The notes under the pieces are model-generated. The model ran no database searches and was not told the DNA's origin. It saw nothing but the letters and a program-made list of their open reading frames with translations. From assembly GCA_030549335.1 (NCBI GenBank), contig CM060190.1, positions 64,742,118 through 64,806,117 on the forward strand: a stretch of DNA of 64,000 bases, read 5' to 3'. Made by a program: the position numbers and the translations under genes. Source of the DNA: Pontederia crassipes. Lineage: Eukaryota > Streptophyta > Magnoliopsida > Commelinales > Pontederiaceae. Positions 36,106 through 49,435 of the stretch are shown here, piece by piece (the first letter of the stretch is position 1; the number at the start of each line of letters is the position of its first letter).

Positions 36106-38579
36106 ATGGATGAATGCAAGTGTTTGTGCTGGAACCGTGAAGCAGCCTACGATCTCGCACCTCGCGAGCCGGAGCCCTTCTCCTTGCCGTGTTCCATCCC
36201 GAAGTGGCCTGAAGGTGAGATTTCTAGCGAGGGAGATAAAGAAATACTCCAAATTGCATGCGCATGAAATATATAAATTAAGGTATCTTGTTTTGGTAAG
36301 AGAAAAGAAAAAAAAATTGTGCGTTATAGATTGTGGAGTTCTTTTAATTGCATTGTTTAGACGTCTCTGCGTAAAGACAGCTTAAAGGTGAGATTTTTTT
36401 TTCTTTACTTCCAAATAAATTTATCAACATCAACGTGCCAAATATGTGCAGGGAAGAAAGATGCTTTCCGTGCCTTCTTCCAGATTCTGTTATTCTGTTT
36501 GATTGTACGTTATTTTCTTAGAAACATTAAACAAATAAACAACATGTTCAGTTAAAGTAACAGAGAAATTATAATTCGGTAATTGGATAATTACCATGGG
36601 GCCAGTATGTGAAATTGTTGTGGCCTAATGTGCAATCCGGCTGAACTGTCACTGATATCAAACTTGTCGAATTTCTTCAAATTTGATCACTTAATAATTC
36701 CATCCAAAATCGAATGGGCATAATAAGATTAGCCAAGGTTTAGTATTAGATACATGATGATGTATCCTTTATGTTGATTATCACATGTGACACCTCAATT
36801 TGCATGAGGTGCATTCATTATTATCTACGCTTCTTTTTTTTTTTTGGCCAATTGTCTTCATGAAAATTTCTTTTCCATTTGGTATTTGCACAAGAAAATT
36901 TTGTTGGTAACTGTACTTGCATGTGTTTCTATCCGTTTTTCTTTGAGGATAATATTGTATATTCTTCTAATTGGGATTGTCTTTGCCCAATTTGTTTCTC
37001 AGGTGGAGATTTTGCAAAAGGGATAATACGCATTGGAGAATTGGAAGTCCTTAAACTTACCAAGCTGAAAAGCATTTGGAGTTGTTTTTCATCTAGGAAA
37101 AAGGACGAAGGGGCTATTTTCTATAAACCCATGGAAATACCCGATGGATTTTTCTGTCTTGGACATTATGCCCAGTGTCATAACCAACCTTTACAAGGTT
37201 ATGTTCTGGTGGTTAGAGAAATTGCTGATTTACAATCTAATAACCCAGCCCTTGTGCAGCCATTGGATTATGCACTTGTTTGGAGTTCATATGACTTGTC
37301 AGAGGAAACCCATGATGGATGTGGTTACTTTTGGCTTCCCTTGCCCCCTGATGGTTATCGATCATTGGGTTATGTGGTTACACAGGAACCTGAGAAACCC
37401 TCGATTGAAGAAGTTAGATGTGTTAGATGTGATCTTACTGATACATGTGAGGTTTATGATACTATAGTAGATTTTGGAGCAATTTTTCCGCAATTTCCCT
37501 GTCGAGTTTGTAAGATCAGACCCTCCTCTCGAGGAATGTTGGGAAAAGGCATTTCTGTGGGCACTTTCTTTTGCAGTAACAATTCAATCTTTGAAGACGA
37601 GCTGAACATTTATTGCTTAAAAAATCATGATTCCTCTCTAAAAGCAATGCCAAACTTAGAGCAGATTCATGCACTCATTAAAGCATACGGACCTATTGTT
37701 ATGTTTCATCCAAAAGAAACTTATTTGCCCTCTTCAGTTTCATGGTTCTTCGAGAATGGAGCTACTTTGTATAAAAGAGGTATGAAGCTGGGAGAATTCA
37801 TAGATGTAGAAGGTTCAAATTTGCCATGTGGCGGTGAAAATGATGGCAGCTTCTGGATAGATCTTCCAGATGATGATAGAAGTACTCATATCAAGAAGGG
37901 AAACATGGACAGCGCTGAGCTCTATGTTCATGTGAAACCTGCAGTGGGAGGTACATTCACTGATATTGTCATGTGGGTATTCTGCCCCTTCAATGGCCCT
38001 GCTACAATCAAGATTGGGATGGCTAATTTTGCCCTCGCGAAGATTGGCCAACATGTAGGTGATTGGGAGCATTTCACTCTTAGAATAAGCAATTTTACTG
38101 GTGAACTCTGGAGCATCTATTTCTCCCAGCATAGCGGAGGGGAATGGGTTGATGCTTGTGGCTTGGAGTTCTTCGAAGGCAACCGGGCTGTTGTTTATTC
38201 CTCAAAGAGTGGCCATGCAAGCTTCCCTCACCCTGGAAACTATCTTCAAGGTTCTACAAAGCTTGGGATTGGTGTGAGGAATGATGCTGCTCGGAGTAGG
38301 CATTTTGCAGACTCCAGTATCAAGTATCAGATTGTTGCTGCAGAATATCTTGAAGATCGTGTGATTGAGCCACCTTGGTTGCAGTACATGCGAGAGTGGG
38401 GTCCAACTGTGAACTACGATTCAAGGTCAGAATTAGACAGGATTATTAGTTTTTTACCAGTCAACCTGAGATTCACAGTGGAGAACATATTTGATAGTCT
38501 TCCTGTGGAATTATTCAGAGAGGAAGGGCCTACAGGTCCTAAGGAAAAGAATAACTGGGAAGGTGATGAAAGGTGGTAG
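36106..38579 (+). CDS. DUF946 / vacuolar protein sorting-associated protein 62-like protein, 561 aa
   Basis: Exons are 36106-36214 and 37003-38579. The GT-AG intron of 788 bp splits a glycine codon, giving 561 residues, close to the family's usual length. Exon 1 supplies MDECKCLCWNR...EPFSLPCSIPKWPEG, the typical start of plant DUF946 proteins, which exon 2 continues with GDFAKGIIRIGELEVLKLTK. Later conserved blocks include PDGYRSLGYVVT near residue 160, WFFENGATLYKRG near 285, GDWEHFTLRISNF near 388, SKSGHASFPHPG near 440 and VIEPPWLQYMREWGP near 500. No signal peptide or membrane segment is visible. The family is named after yeast Vps62, but plant members have no proven activity. A frame opening at 36879 extends upstream of exon 2, but it reads intron and lacks the conserved start. 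Confidence 0.93.
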
Positions 38580-39527
38580 AATGAATCCTATTTTTTTTGT
38601 CCTTTACACATTTGGGTTATGCCATTTCAAGCATTCGAAATATGATGTGTGTTACTGATATGGCAATTTCAGAATAGGAGGAAGGTTGGGCCTGAATTAG
38701 CTTGTCAAATTAGAGTGGTAGATGCAAGCATCTAATTCAGAATGCTGACGAGTACCAGTTATTGTAATTTATGACTATGAAATAGAGCAGGAACACCTTC
38801 AGAGGCGTTTTGTGAGAGTTGGAAAAAAGGGTGCCTTCTAGGAGAGGAAGGCTATTAGGCTGTCTGCAAATTTATCCTCCCAAGGTTTTATGTTATTTAC
38901 ACCAATAAAAAGGCAGGCTTATGTAAAATTCCACAACTGGACCATTATATTAAAATATTTAGGCTTATATTCCTTCACTTATCTGTGCATCGAATCATCT
39001 ATATGTTCCTTTTTCTTCTCTCTATAAGTTATTTGAGTGAAGTAGAAAACGAAATTGACCGGTAGCATTTCTGGTTGGTGCAAGCATAAACTTAAGTGTG
39101 CCAGGGGATCTTCGCATGACCTTGGTCTCTCAATCGCCGTCGTTTCACAAAGCTAAAACTTAAAACGTCTGTTCAGAGCTAAAACTTAAAACGTCTGTTC
39201 AGGATTGAATGGTTCAGGTTTTGAGAACTTGCAGCAGTCGGCTTTGTTCTTCGACAACTCGACTCAAGTTTGGGGCAATGTGGGTCAAGTTTTGCCGATG
39301 TGTCGGTGAGTTTCGTACATGTTACTATGACCTCGATTTTCTGGAGCACAAACCACGTTTCGACCTCCTAGACGATAACGTTGAATTATGATTGTTTTGA
39401 ATTAGTATTCTTATTTTTTACTGTACTATTAATTAACCCAAAATTATTTTTCATTGTTACTTATTTGATTCGTGCTATGAAGCTATAATTTATAGATCTT
39501 GTTCCTGATTGATGTGATACGATATTC
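38580..39527. other. 3' flank of the DUF946 gene
   Basis: The first 330-400 bp likely hold the 3' UTR; AATAAA-like signals occur at 38904-38910. A short exact duplication, 'cagagctaaaacttaaaacgtctgttcag', ends near 39202. No gene seen. Confidence 0.45.
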
Positions 39528-39530
39528 ATA

Positions 39531-40275
39531 GGCTGTGTTTGGGTGTCGGAACTTGGGCAAAAACTTGCCCAAATTCCGATTTGTTCACCCAAACACTTGA
39601 ACTGACGGGAACTTTTTAAGTTCCCATCAGTTCTCGTCACGTGACGAAAAAGGAGAACCAAAGTTCTCCCAAGTTCTCATTTTTGGCGAGAACTTGGGAG
39701 AACTTTGGTTCTCCCTTCAAGCGGTCATTTTTTTATTTTTCTTTTTTCTTTTTTCTTTCAATTTTTTATTTTAATTAGTAGAATATTATTAATTACTATT
39801 ACTATTAATTAATAAACTAGATTTATATTATCTTAAATAATAATCAATTATAATATTTTATTTATTAGTATATTATCAATTAGCTTATAAAATATATTAT
39901 AATATTAATAACATATGGAAATAATAAATTATATATTATTATTATTGTAAATTATGAGTTATAATATTAACATAAATAATTTTTGTAAATTATAAAATAA
40001 AATATAAATATAAATAAATTTCATAAATAATTTTTTTAAATTACAGTAATACATAATATTTTAATTTACTATAATTTTATATTTTATAAAATAATAAATT
40101 ATATCGTTAATTCTTACTTTTTATCCAAACATCTACTAAAACTTATCTATCAAATCAACTTTTCAAATTTTCATCATTACACTTTTCATCCAAACACCCC
40201 ACCTAAATTTTTCTATCAAATCAATTAATTCCCGAAAACTAACGAGAACTAAATGTTCACTATTCAAACACTGCC
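39531..40275. mobile_element. Hairpin-rich MITE with GGCTGTGTTTGG ends (copy 2)
   Basis: The left end GGCTGTGTTTGG and the right end, reversed, GGCAGTGTTTGA are flanked by ATA on both sides (39528-39530 and 40276-40278). The left 190 bp fold into several hairpins. One is a perfect 27-bp inverted repeat (39652-39678 against 39688-39714) with a 9-base loop. Others are GGGAACTT/AAGTTCCC around 39607-39625 and the palindrome TCGTCACGTGACGA at 39634-39647. The middle is AT-rich. It is related to 9980-10713. No coding sequence. Confidence 0.75.
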
Positions 40276-40278
40276 ATA

Positions 40279-42202
40279 ATGAACAAAACGCCATAAAATA
40301 AACTAGATAAAAGACAAAAACCACGTGATAGATAGTTTTATTGTTGGGGTTCGGGATTGGGTTCATGCCGTACTGATTTCAATTCAATTTGCTTCGAATT
40401 TGTGAAAAAGAAATTCAGTCCACTCAAATTGAGATAAAAATTAAAAAATATTTTATTCTTTAAATTTGACCGTAAAAATAAATATAATAATAAAAATTAA
40501 TATTATTATACAAATATGAGAATTATCAATTAAATTATATATAAAATAATGTGTATTTAAGATATATATAAATAAATATAAAATTTTAATTAAAATAAAC
40601 ATAAATATAATATTTTAAAATATTTTAGTATTAATATAATATATTTAATCAAGTGGAGACATGATTCGAATTTTTATAACTCGTACATGATTCTGATCTC
40701 AAAAAATGAGACTCAATCCTGATTTGATTATCCATTGGGTTAAAAAAAATTAAAAAATCGGATCAGTGCATGCCAGGACGTGTGGAACCCTAATCACCAA
40801 TCTCCATTTCCAAGGAATCTCAAGGATAAAAAAAGTTTTTTGTTTGCTCACACAAATGTGATAAGAATAAATATAACATGGCGTATTATTACTACTAAGT
40901 GAGAACTCTTCGTATTGCGATAATTGATTGGTAATTCCTAATTGTTAAATAAATTTTCCACGTGAATAATATCAAAGTAGTTAAGATGTAATAACTTTTA
41001 AGTCTAAACTATGATCAATTGATAATTATAGACGATGAATAATAAAAATATTAATAACTTGGTAATTGCGGCTAATGAATAATTAATAATTATTAAACGA
41101 TTGTATGATCAATTGATAATTATGATCAATGGATAATTATTAATTAATTAAGAATTAAGATCAATTCATGGTTATGATTGGTTGAAAATTATTATGATAA
41201 TTGATTATTGATTACTAGTACTAAATAATGAATAATATAATTGATATGTAATTGATTATTATTCATAGATGTATTATTAATTGATAATTGATGTCGATAT
41301 GACAAATATTAATTGTCCTTTGTTTGATTGCTGCTTGTTATATTTGTAATTGTAATATTGATGCATATTTGACACAATGATTCATGTAATTGAATGATAT
41401 GGCATGTGTATATGTTTATACGCTACTTTTGGGAACTCGAGTTTTATACCCAATTTTTTGTACTTGGTTTCGTCTAAAATTACTAGATGGTGAAAACAAT
41501 GTGGTTGGTGGCTGGAATATGGATTTGGAGAGAAACGTAATAATTGGTATAATAAAGAATAATATATAGAAATTAGCTTATTATGCTTAATTAAGCTTTT
41601 ACAGTTGAGCCAAAAAAAAAAAGCTTTTACAGTCAGTAAAAAATAGTCATGGGGGCGGTATATCATTATTTTTTTCTATTTAAAAATATGAGTCTAATAA
41701 AAGTTAAACTGAAAATAACTAATATGAGACTTATGTATTTCCTCTAGCAATGAACAAAAGATAATACGATTTTTTTTCCAAAACATGTTATATTGAATAA
41801 TCGAGTTTCAACGAAATATGCTACATAACAACGGTCTTTACCAGTAATCGATGTTCAGTCAACACCACCGTAAATTATAAATAATTGAGTGTTAATTCAT
41901 TGTTCATGATTTCTCTTAACAAATGACGTAAAAGATATTAATTGCAAATGTGACATTAAGACCTCTAATTTTATCAATTTTCTAATCGTGGGAATGTAAC
42001 GAAACTCTTATAACATGGGGAAAAAGATTGAGAAAGACAAAATGCAAACTTTTGAAAATGAATTGTTTAAAATTACTATTCATTTTGTTCGGTTCTCCAT
42101 TTTGTATTTAATTCTGTGTTTTATAATATTCAGGAACAATAAATTTGTTTATTACTAAAAACCGAATAATAAAAAGTAGAGTTCAATAGAAAAATTTTAT
42201 AA

Positions 42203-42250
<48 letters not shown>

Positions 42251-42866
42251 AAAAGCACTATACAAATGATTCCACCAGCCAGTAGTCACAACAAAATGTT
42301 TAGTTAAATCTTGTTTGATGGAGAGACAAAAAAATGTTTTGTTCATAAATAATATTTTTTTAGAAACGAAGTCACATCTTGCGCATTCAGGGATGTCATT
42401 ACTTGCGGACTTCTATGCTTTAAGATAGTGATGACTGATGCATGAACACAGTTAGGAAAAAACGAAGTGAAGAAACAAAAAAAGGTCTATGAGAAGAATG
42501 CACCCCCTAATAGTTTTTGGAATACAAACTAATACTGCTTTCCTCAAGGGAAAAGCTTCTCTTATTCGCATCACCGAGACCCAAAATGAAGAACGAAAAA
42601 GGTAAAGAATGCACCAAGAAATAGAGAAAGAAAACACCTGAACTGATACCTGCCTTCGCCTTGAATCCAATCCCGTCATTAAATTATTTGATATGCAGCA
42701 GCCATATCCAATATTCGATCATGCACCACCGTGAAACAAGGAAAAAGTTGGGATAATAAAATCAAAAAATTGCGTAAAACGAATTATTCGTTTCTTCCAC
42801 GTTTCTTGGAGGAATCTTCTGAATCGACCAGGTGAGGACGTGCCAGGGGGAGGGATCGAGGGGGAC
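40279..42866. other. AT-rich intergenic DNA
   Basis: No gene recognised. About 40340-40790 has the look of a decayed TIR repeat ('gggattgggttc' at left, 'aatcctgatttgattatcc' at right). About 40960-41300 is a cryptic repeat of 'attgataattatgatcaat'-like words. An (AT)n tract lies at 42205-42247. The part next to 42867 is the 3' flank of the minus-strand RING gene. Confidence 0.45.
42205..42247. repeat. (AT)n microsatellite
   Basis: About 21 units of AT without interruption. Confidence 0.95.
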
Positions 42867-45800
42867 CTAGATGGAGAAATAGGTGGGTGGCGTAGGTTCT
42901 CTCGGGGGCGTAGGGTCCAACGTCTGGGAAAGACGAAGCATGTCAGTCATGGTAGGTGTCTGATAAGCATGCAAAAGCGTGGTAAGCTCCGTCGAGTCCC
43001 CACGAGCTGTAGCCCTTTGCCATGAATGGGAGCTCAGGCCAGATAGCACAAATGAACGTCCAGACATGGCGTATGTTTGATGGTTAGCCATCATCTCTTG
43101 TATCAGTCTTAGCTCTGCGTCAAGAGCCAGGCAAATTCGTTCACCAGATCGTGCCGCGAGGGATTCTGACAGTATCCTACGACGCTCTTCAATTATTCCA
43201 ACGGCCTCCAACAGTTCACCTCGGTCAGCAGCTGCCTTTGCATCTGAAATCGCCTCTGCAACCTGGACGCGATTCTTCTCACGGTCAACCTCAATCGATG
43301 GAGATGGAGTAGTGACAATTTCTGGCCTCTGAATCCTTACTTCCTTGGAGTCCAAACTAACATGTTCTTTGGTGACTGGGTCTGTATAAGCACAGTCAAC
43401 CTTCAGCAGCACAGTCTCCTCCTCAACAGCCGGTGGGACATTAATAGAAATCAGAAAACCCCTCTCTTCATCCCCGTAAAGGCTTCCCACATTGATGAAT
43501 CCAGTCCTTGCATTACTTAAAACCTGATTAGTATAGCTTCCTGACTTGATTGTAGATATATGAACATCAGGGTGCACAGATTCCACAGAAACTTTCATGT
43601 CTTGAACAACCACACTAAGAAGGCCACCGATGCATTGTGCAAAAGCATCTTGAAGTACTACTTCAGATTCAATGAAAGAAAATGTCCCACCAGAGAGCTC
43701 AGAGATGATATGCATGGCAGCAGAGTCATGGTCTGCACCAAAACCAAAAGTATGGACTGGTAACTGAGGAGTTGCCGACGTACGAATAGAAACGGGGACT
43801 AATGACTCGTAATCTGGTTGTGCCTGATGATTGCCATCTACAGTAGATGGCAGAGTGTAATTGTCCCGCCCATCAGATAGAAGCATGATACTACAGACTG
43901 GATTCTTATGCACTCTTTCAGCAATCACCCTGGCACCCTTGTGAAGGGCTTCAGCGATGTTAGTGCCACCATCGGCCACTAGCGAATTAACAGCTTCCAG
44001 AGCATGTCGTCGTCCAGCTTCGGACATGCAACAAAGGCGAAAAAGCCTTCGTGAAGTTGATGAGAAAGCAACCACTGAAAGCCGATCAGATGGCCCAAGG
44101 TTTTGGATAAGGAAACCCATGGCACGCTTGAGAAGTTCCAGCTTCCTGTTACCCATGCTACCACTGACGTCCAATACAGTTACCAGGTCAATAGGGGCAC
44201 GAGAGTTTTGTGGGGCAGCAGAGCTTCCACTGTTAGGACTGTGCTCCATGCTACTGTGAGGAGCCTTCAGATGAGTCAGCACGTAGAAATTATCGAGGAT
44301 TTCTGACTGTGAGACAGCTGCAAACTCCGGATATGTCTGTATCTCTGCTGTATCAGCAAATCTTTGTTGAAGGCCCGTAGTCATTTCAGATAACAGATCA
44401 ATAGGCTCATCATCATCGAAAGTGCTTGGCTGTTGCCAATTCTGATTGGCATAGGGAAAAATCCGAAGAAGAGCCGTATGAGTAATATTTCGTGGCGGTG
44501 GGAGGTCGATCGGGCTTCCAAGAGTTAACTCAGAGGAGATATGAGCCTGGAAGGGTATATCTTTCCACTTGGTTCTGCAAACTGGGCAAACGATGTTCCC
44601 GAACTTAACATTGGAGGAAATGCAATGGAAATGAAACGTGTGAGAGCATTCTGCAGTGAAGAGGGCGTGACCATTTCCAGTCTTCATGGTGCCAAGACAT
44701 ATTGCACATGTTTTCTGGATAGGAAAGATAGTTGTGACAAATTTATAGTGAAGTCATGACAAAATGAGTAACACAGTTATATCAGATTGTAACAGAACCA
44801 AACTGAAAATATGCACAAGGTCTAATTAAAGTGTCTGATATCAGCAAAATGTAGTAAAATATTTTCAGAGAATAATGTTTTCAAGGAAATGGCATCATGA
44901 GTCTCAAATCGACTACAAGCAATCAATGATAAAGAAACATAGTCATAGCTCAAACTAATCTGAAAAGAATTAAAACTATATAATGAATACGTAAAACATC
45001 TTACTTTACACAATGTTGTATAATATTTATTTTTTTATTATTTGATTAACTTAATGATAATAATAATTGATGATTAAATTAATGATACAATTCATCGATG
45101 AATATATATATTGGACTAAGTTTGCAATAAAAAAAGTATCATATAGTGCTAAATAAATCGTATCCATTGAATTAGTAGTATTATATGTGTCAAATAATTA
45201 GATGATCTTAATCTTAATCAAATTTATTAGTTAAACAATAAAATAAAAATAATATGTAATAATTCTTTTAATTTATCGAGAAAAATCAGTATTTCTGCAT
45301 TCATTCTATATTGAATGATATATTTTCCTTTAATATATGCCAATTTGAATTTGAAAACCGTACCTATTCACAAGAATATAATAAATCATCGGAATATCAG
45401 ATATTTTAATCATCTTGAACAGGGACAACCATCTTAATTTAGTTTCTGGATCAACAGATTCAGTTGAATATGAGAAAATATTATGTCCTAGGATACTAAT
45501 CAAATGGGAAAACCCGCTCCCTTCCGTATCTAAAAATAAAAAAGATCGGGTCTAGGCGACAGCATAAACATTACCGTCGAGCATTCATCCTTATCTTTTT
45601 TTTTTTTAAAAAAATTTCTTTTATTTTTTAATATAAAAATTATTTATTATTACGTTTTAAATACAAAATAAAGTATTTTTAAATATTAAAAATATTATTT
45701 TAAATATATATACTTTTCTGCATTTAAAATAGCTTATTTTATATTTTTAAAATTTTAAATGATATTAAATTATTAAATTAACTTAAAAATTATTTAAAAT

Positions 45801-46817
45801 TAAAAAAAAGAGAAAAAACCGAATTTATCAGATCGGGTCATGATTGGGTCAGATCGACCCAACCACTGATCCGACTCAATCCAAAAGGGGTCGGATTATG
45901 TCAGAATTCTAGGTTCACCGAGTCGATCGTGAACACCCCTAATTCTATAATTGTCAAATAGTATAATCAACTAATAGCGTGACCCTCCAATCTTCGAATA
46001 GATTAAGCGAGAACATGGTATCAAAAGCACACGAAAATGTAAGGAAAAACCAATAAGAAAAAAAAAACCCACATATTTGGCAAATGCCTCATTTTTTTTG
46101 GTTTAGGACTAATTTCTTTTAAGTACATGCTACATATAGATGATATTATCAAGTAACTACTTGCAGGGTCAACTGACAGGTTGATTCAGGAAGTTACTTT
46201 GCATGTCGATCAATTGTTAAGCATGCACTTTAAAGAAAGAAGAAACAGGCCACAAAAAGGGAGTCTTCCATGACCTAATAGATGCTACAAAAAGGACTTA
46301 TTTGCATGAGAGATAATACCCTCGTTCCAGCAGCAAACGACTAAACGAATGCTGCGAAAGAAAGCATGATAACGGGAACTAGAACGCCTGTACATGAACA
46401 AAAAACACGTATAGATAGGAAAAGTATATCACATATAATATACGAGAATGCATACTTAACATAATATCAGTAAAAAAAATATGCACCCAAAAACTACGAT
46501 ATAAAGAAGGATACAATGTATACATGCGAGCAGAATATGATCGACCAACTGCACATATATATATTATGTCAAACAGAAAGGCGCAACAAAAAAAAAGGTT
46601 GAACCTTGGACGATCCGTGTCCATATTTAAAGAGCCTGAGACCACCAGAGGTCGGGATGTCCGACGAGGAGACAGAACCCGTCAGGGAGGTTTCCGACGC
46701 CGCTGAGGCGGAAGAGCCGGAACGGAGGCCGCCGCGGGGTCCGACGTCGTGGTCGTCCCGAGGGACGTCGCCGCAAAGGTTGAGCACCCGCTTCGCCTTT
46801 CTCCACATACTTGCCAT
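42867..46817 (-). CDS. RING-H2 and VWA-domain E3 ubiquitin ligase of the WAV3/EDA40 family, 686 aa
   Basis: Exons are 46817-46605 and 44714-42867 with a GT-AG intron of 1890 bp in phase 0, giving 686 residues; Arabidopsis relatives are slightly longer (about 740). Exon 1 is MASMWRKAKRVLNLC followed by a serine-rich linker and GLRLFKYGHGSSK, the usual start of this family. Exon 2 opens with the RING finger, TCAICLGTMKTGNGHALF: zinc ligands C74, C77, C94, H96, H99, C102, C114 and C117 are all present. The von Willebrand A domain starts near 247 with the metal-binding DVSGS at 253-257 and runs to about 420. A C-terminal helical part follows, ending TPPTYFSI. Known members are E3 ligases acting in root gravitropism and growth. 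The specific target is not visible here. Upstream DNA is partly duplicated. Confidence 0.95.
44715..46604 (-). other. Intron of the WAV3-like gene
   Basis: 1890 bp. About 45500-45945 contains one recognisable repeat end (reversed, 'aggggtgttcacgatcgactcgg') and an AT-rich core, so a decayed hAT-like repeat is likely, but its second end is unclear. The rest is AT-rich. Confidence 0.75.
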
Positions 46818-46869
46818 TACCCTTTCCTCCCTTTCTTTCTGAAATTCTTATAGAGAAATATATCGCAAG

Positions 46870-47550
46870 AAGAGAAAATCACGCGATTCAGCCGGTTGTT
46901 AAGGGGTTTTTAAGGGTTAGGGTTTAAACGTTGTTATCTTTTATGTTTTGACTTCTTCTCGTTATAATATTTTAATTAATATTTATATGTTGACAATAAC
47001 ATATTCTAAATTTTACATATTATGAGGGTATTTATTTTTTTATTGTATATTTATTTTATCTACTCAAAATATTTATATGTTGAATTCTTTTAAAATGATT
47101 TGGCTAAAAAGAGGAGAGAATAATTCGAAAGGATAATTATTAGTTAAATAGATTAAAGGTTTATTTTAGAAAAAAAATTAATGTTCTAAAATTGATCTTA
47201 CTAATAAAATAAGTTGCATATCGTTTATTTGTAAAGTTACTAATAATCTTTTATCACCATATTGACACTGTCCACTAATTTTTCTTTTAAAAAAAGGCAT
47301 TCATAAGATGATTGCACTTCAATAAAATATTCATATCTCAAGCACTATGAAATATATTAAACTACTAAGAAATCCAATGAGAAAATCACGCGATTGAGGC
47401 CAGTTGTTAAGGCCAGTTTAAATGCTAATTTTTTATGTTTTAACATCTTCTCATTATAATATTTATATGTTGAGGATAACATATTCCAAAATTTACATAG
47501 GGATATTTATTTGTTTATTATATATTTAATTTATCTAGTCAAAAAAATCA
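46870..47550. repeat. Duplicated segment in the promoter of the WAV3-like gene
   Basis: About 46872-47080 and 47384-47545 are diverged direct copies. Both start 'gaaaatcacgcgatt', continue with 'gttgttaagg', then 'tttttatgttttaac/tgact', 'cttctc(g/a)ttataatattt' and 'ataacatattc(t/c)a'. The second copy has several small deletions and lacks the telo-box. The spacing is about 510 bp. Confidence 0.7.
46917..46925 (-). promoter_or_regulatory. Telo-box (AAACCCTAA) upstream of the WAV3-like gene
   Basis: On the gene's strand the sequence reads AAACCCTAA, about 100 bp before the ATG. Plant telo-boxes lie near the transcription starts of growth-related genes and act with other elements. One 9-mer alone is modest evidence, but its position fits. 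Confidence 0.45.
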
Positions 47551-48649
47551 TTTTCTCACTCTTTTATTTTATTTCACATATTGTTTGCATTTTTATCATA
47601 CATTGTTCAAGCAAGTTGAATAACAATATTAAATAATAATTGTCGTCAATCAATACAATGGTCACTTGAATTTCATCTTGATTAATTTGACAATGGTGGC
47701 TTTGGTTTTTATCTTGATTAATTTTAAGTCTCATCGCTTGTATGTGATTTGACCTTCTAGGTCATAGAATGTCGATAGAAGATGTCACAAAATAAATATT
47801 ATAAATTTGGAATTTGATTGGCTCACGTCATGAGAATCAGTTATTGAGAAGTGTAGCAATAGAACTATAATAGGTACTTAATGCACTCATTCTCTGTCGT
47901 GTAAGAAAAATATTCATGATTTTGTGTGAAAGCTCTAAAATGGTTGACTACATTCACGGGCGTGAAAATTATTAATTTCGCGACTTGTGAATTGGCGCTC
48001 CATGGCCTTGAGTGATCGAGGCGGTCTGTCCTTGGATCAATGTCTTGCCAATGAGTATGACCTGAATCCAAAAAGTTGCATTATTCTCAAAATTTGAAGC
48101 ATGTTACTCGTAGTTTAATAATCAAGCAAACTCAAAACATTCATAACTACTTCATCTATTGTCCTCGTTAACCTTACAACCATGAATAATTTAAAGTTAT
48201 AATCTAGAACAACAAGCATATGAAAGGATTTTCCATCAAAGAAATCTCTTTAGGATCGTGTTATACATTATTTGTACGCAAGATATTGGATCTATAATTC
48301 CTACATACTTTAGAGATTCTTTGATTGGTGTCCACTTTCTTTAGTCTTCTCCATCTCTTTCTTATTCTCCTCCGACCTGAGGTCTTGCGGTGTCGGGTGC
48401 TCCCCCACGGCATCATCTTGTCTCTATGAGCAGTTGTGTGATTGGAGGGGAAAAGGAACCTAGAGGGATTTTTTCGAATATAGTTAGCTAGGAGGGGGTT
48501 TAATTAATGTGAAGAGTTAGATATAGAAGAAATCATATAATCCTTTATTTGATTCCAAGTTCTATTTTATCTTTTTATTTATTTATTTATTTTTGTCTAG
48601 TTGTTATGGTTGTTAAATATTTGCTTTCAAAATGATAAGTTTGAGAGGC
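47551..48649. other. Intergenic, no gene recognised
   Basis: AT-rich DNA with no supported frame. A slightly GC-richer patch lies at 48340-48450. Confidence 0.5.
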
Positions 48650-48945
48650 AAACACTACAAGAAAATCACGATTTTCCGACGGATAATTTCCGACGGTTCT
48701 AAATCCGTCGTAATTTGCGACGGATTTTTAACGGTTCTGTTTCCGACGGATTTTTCGACGGTTATGACCGTCGGAAATAATTTATATTATTATTTAATTT
48801 TTCGACGACTAGGAACGTCGATATTTCCGACGGATATCCATCCGTCGTAATTTTCGACGACTTTTCCGACGGTTACGACTTTTCCGACGGTTACGACCGT
48901 CGATATTTCCGACGGATATCCATCCGTCGATATTTTCCGACGGAT

Positions 48946-49105
48946 CTGGCGCCGGATCCGGCCTCCTGGCGCCGGATCCGGCCGCCTGGCGCCGGATCCG
49001 GCCTCCTGGCGCCGGATCCGGCCGCCTGGCGCCGGATCCGGCCTCCTGGCGCCGGATCCGGCCTCCTGGCGCCGGATCCGGCCTCCAGTGGCCGGATCCG
49101 GCCGT
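48946..49105. repeat. 20-bp minisatellite, about 8 units
   Basis: The unit is CTGGCGCCGGATCCGGCCTC, with C/G variation in its 18th position region and a degenerate last copy. Each unit contains overlapping palindromes (GGCGCC, CCGGATCCGG). Confidence 0.95.
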
Positions 49106-49204
49106 TAATTTTTTTTATATTTAAAAAATTATTTGCGACGGTTGCGACGCCCGTCCAAAGTTTCGACAGTTGCGACCGTCGAAAAGTTGCGACGGTTCAA
49201 ACCG

Positions 49205-49435
49205 TCGGCCTTTTCCGGCGGTTGCAACCGTCGAAAATTTCGACGGCTCGGACCGCCGGCCTTTTCCGGCGGTTGCAACCGTCGAAAATATCGATGGTTG
49301 AAACCGCCGGGGTCTTTTCCGGCGGTTGCAACCGTCGAAAATATCGATGGTTGAAACCGCCGGGGTCTTTTCCGGCGGTTGCAACCGTCGGAAAATTTCG
49401 ACGGGTCGAACTGCCGGGGACTGTTCCGACGGCCG
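49205..49435. repeat. Tandem array of about 50-54 bp units
   Basis: Four units each begin 'cttttccggcggttgcaacc' followed by 'gtcg(a/g)aaa', starting near 49211, 49261, 49314 and 49367. Each unit contains 'ccggcggttgcaaccgtcg', a near-palindrome that can fold. Confidence 0.85.

Noticed and set aside
36879-37002. Upstream start for the DUF946 protein within exon 2's open frame
   Set aside because: The segment ends in a pyrimidine tract plus CAG acceptor, and exon 1 at 36106-36214 supplies the conserved N-terminus in frame.
48946-49105. Regular 20-bp repeats resembling a CRISPR-like array
   Set aside because: There are no unique spacers; it is a head-to-tail minisatellite within a plant CACTA element.
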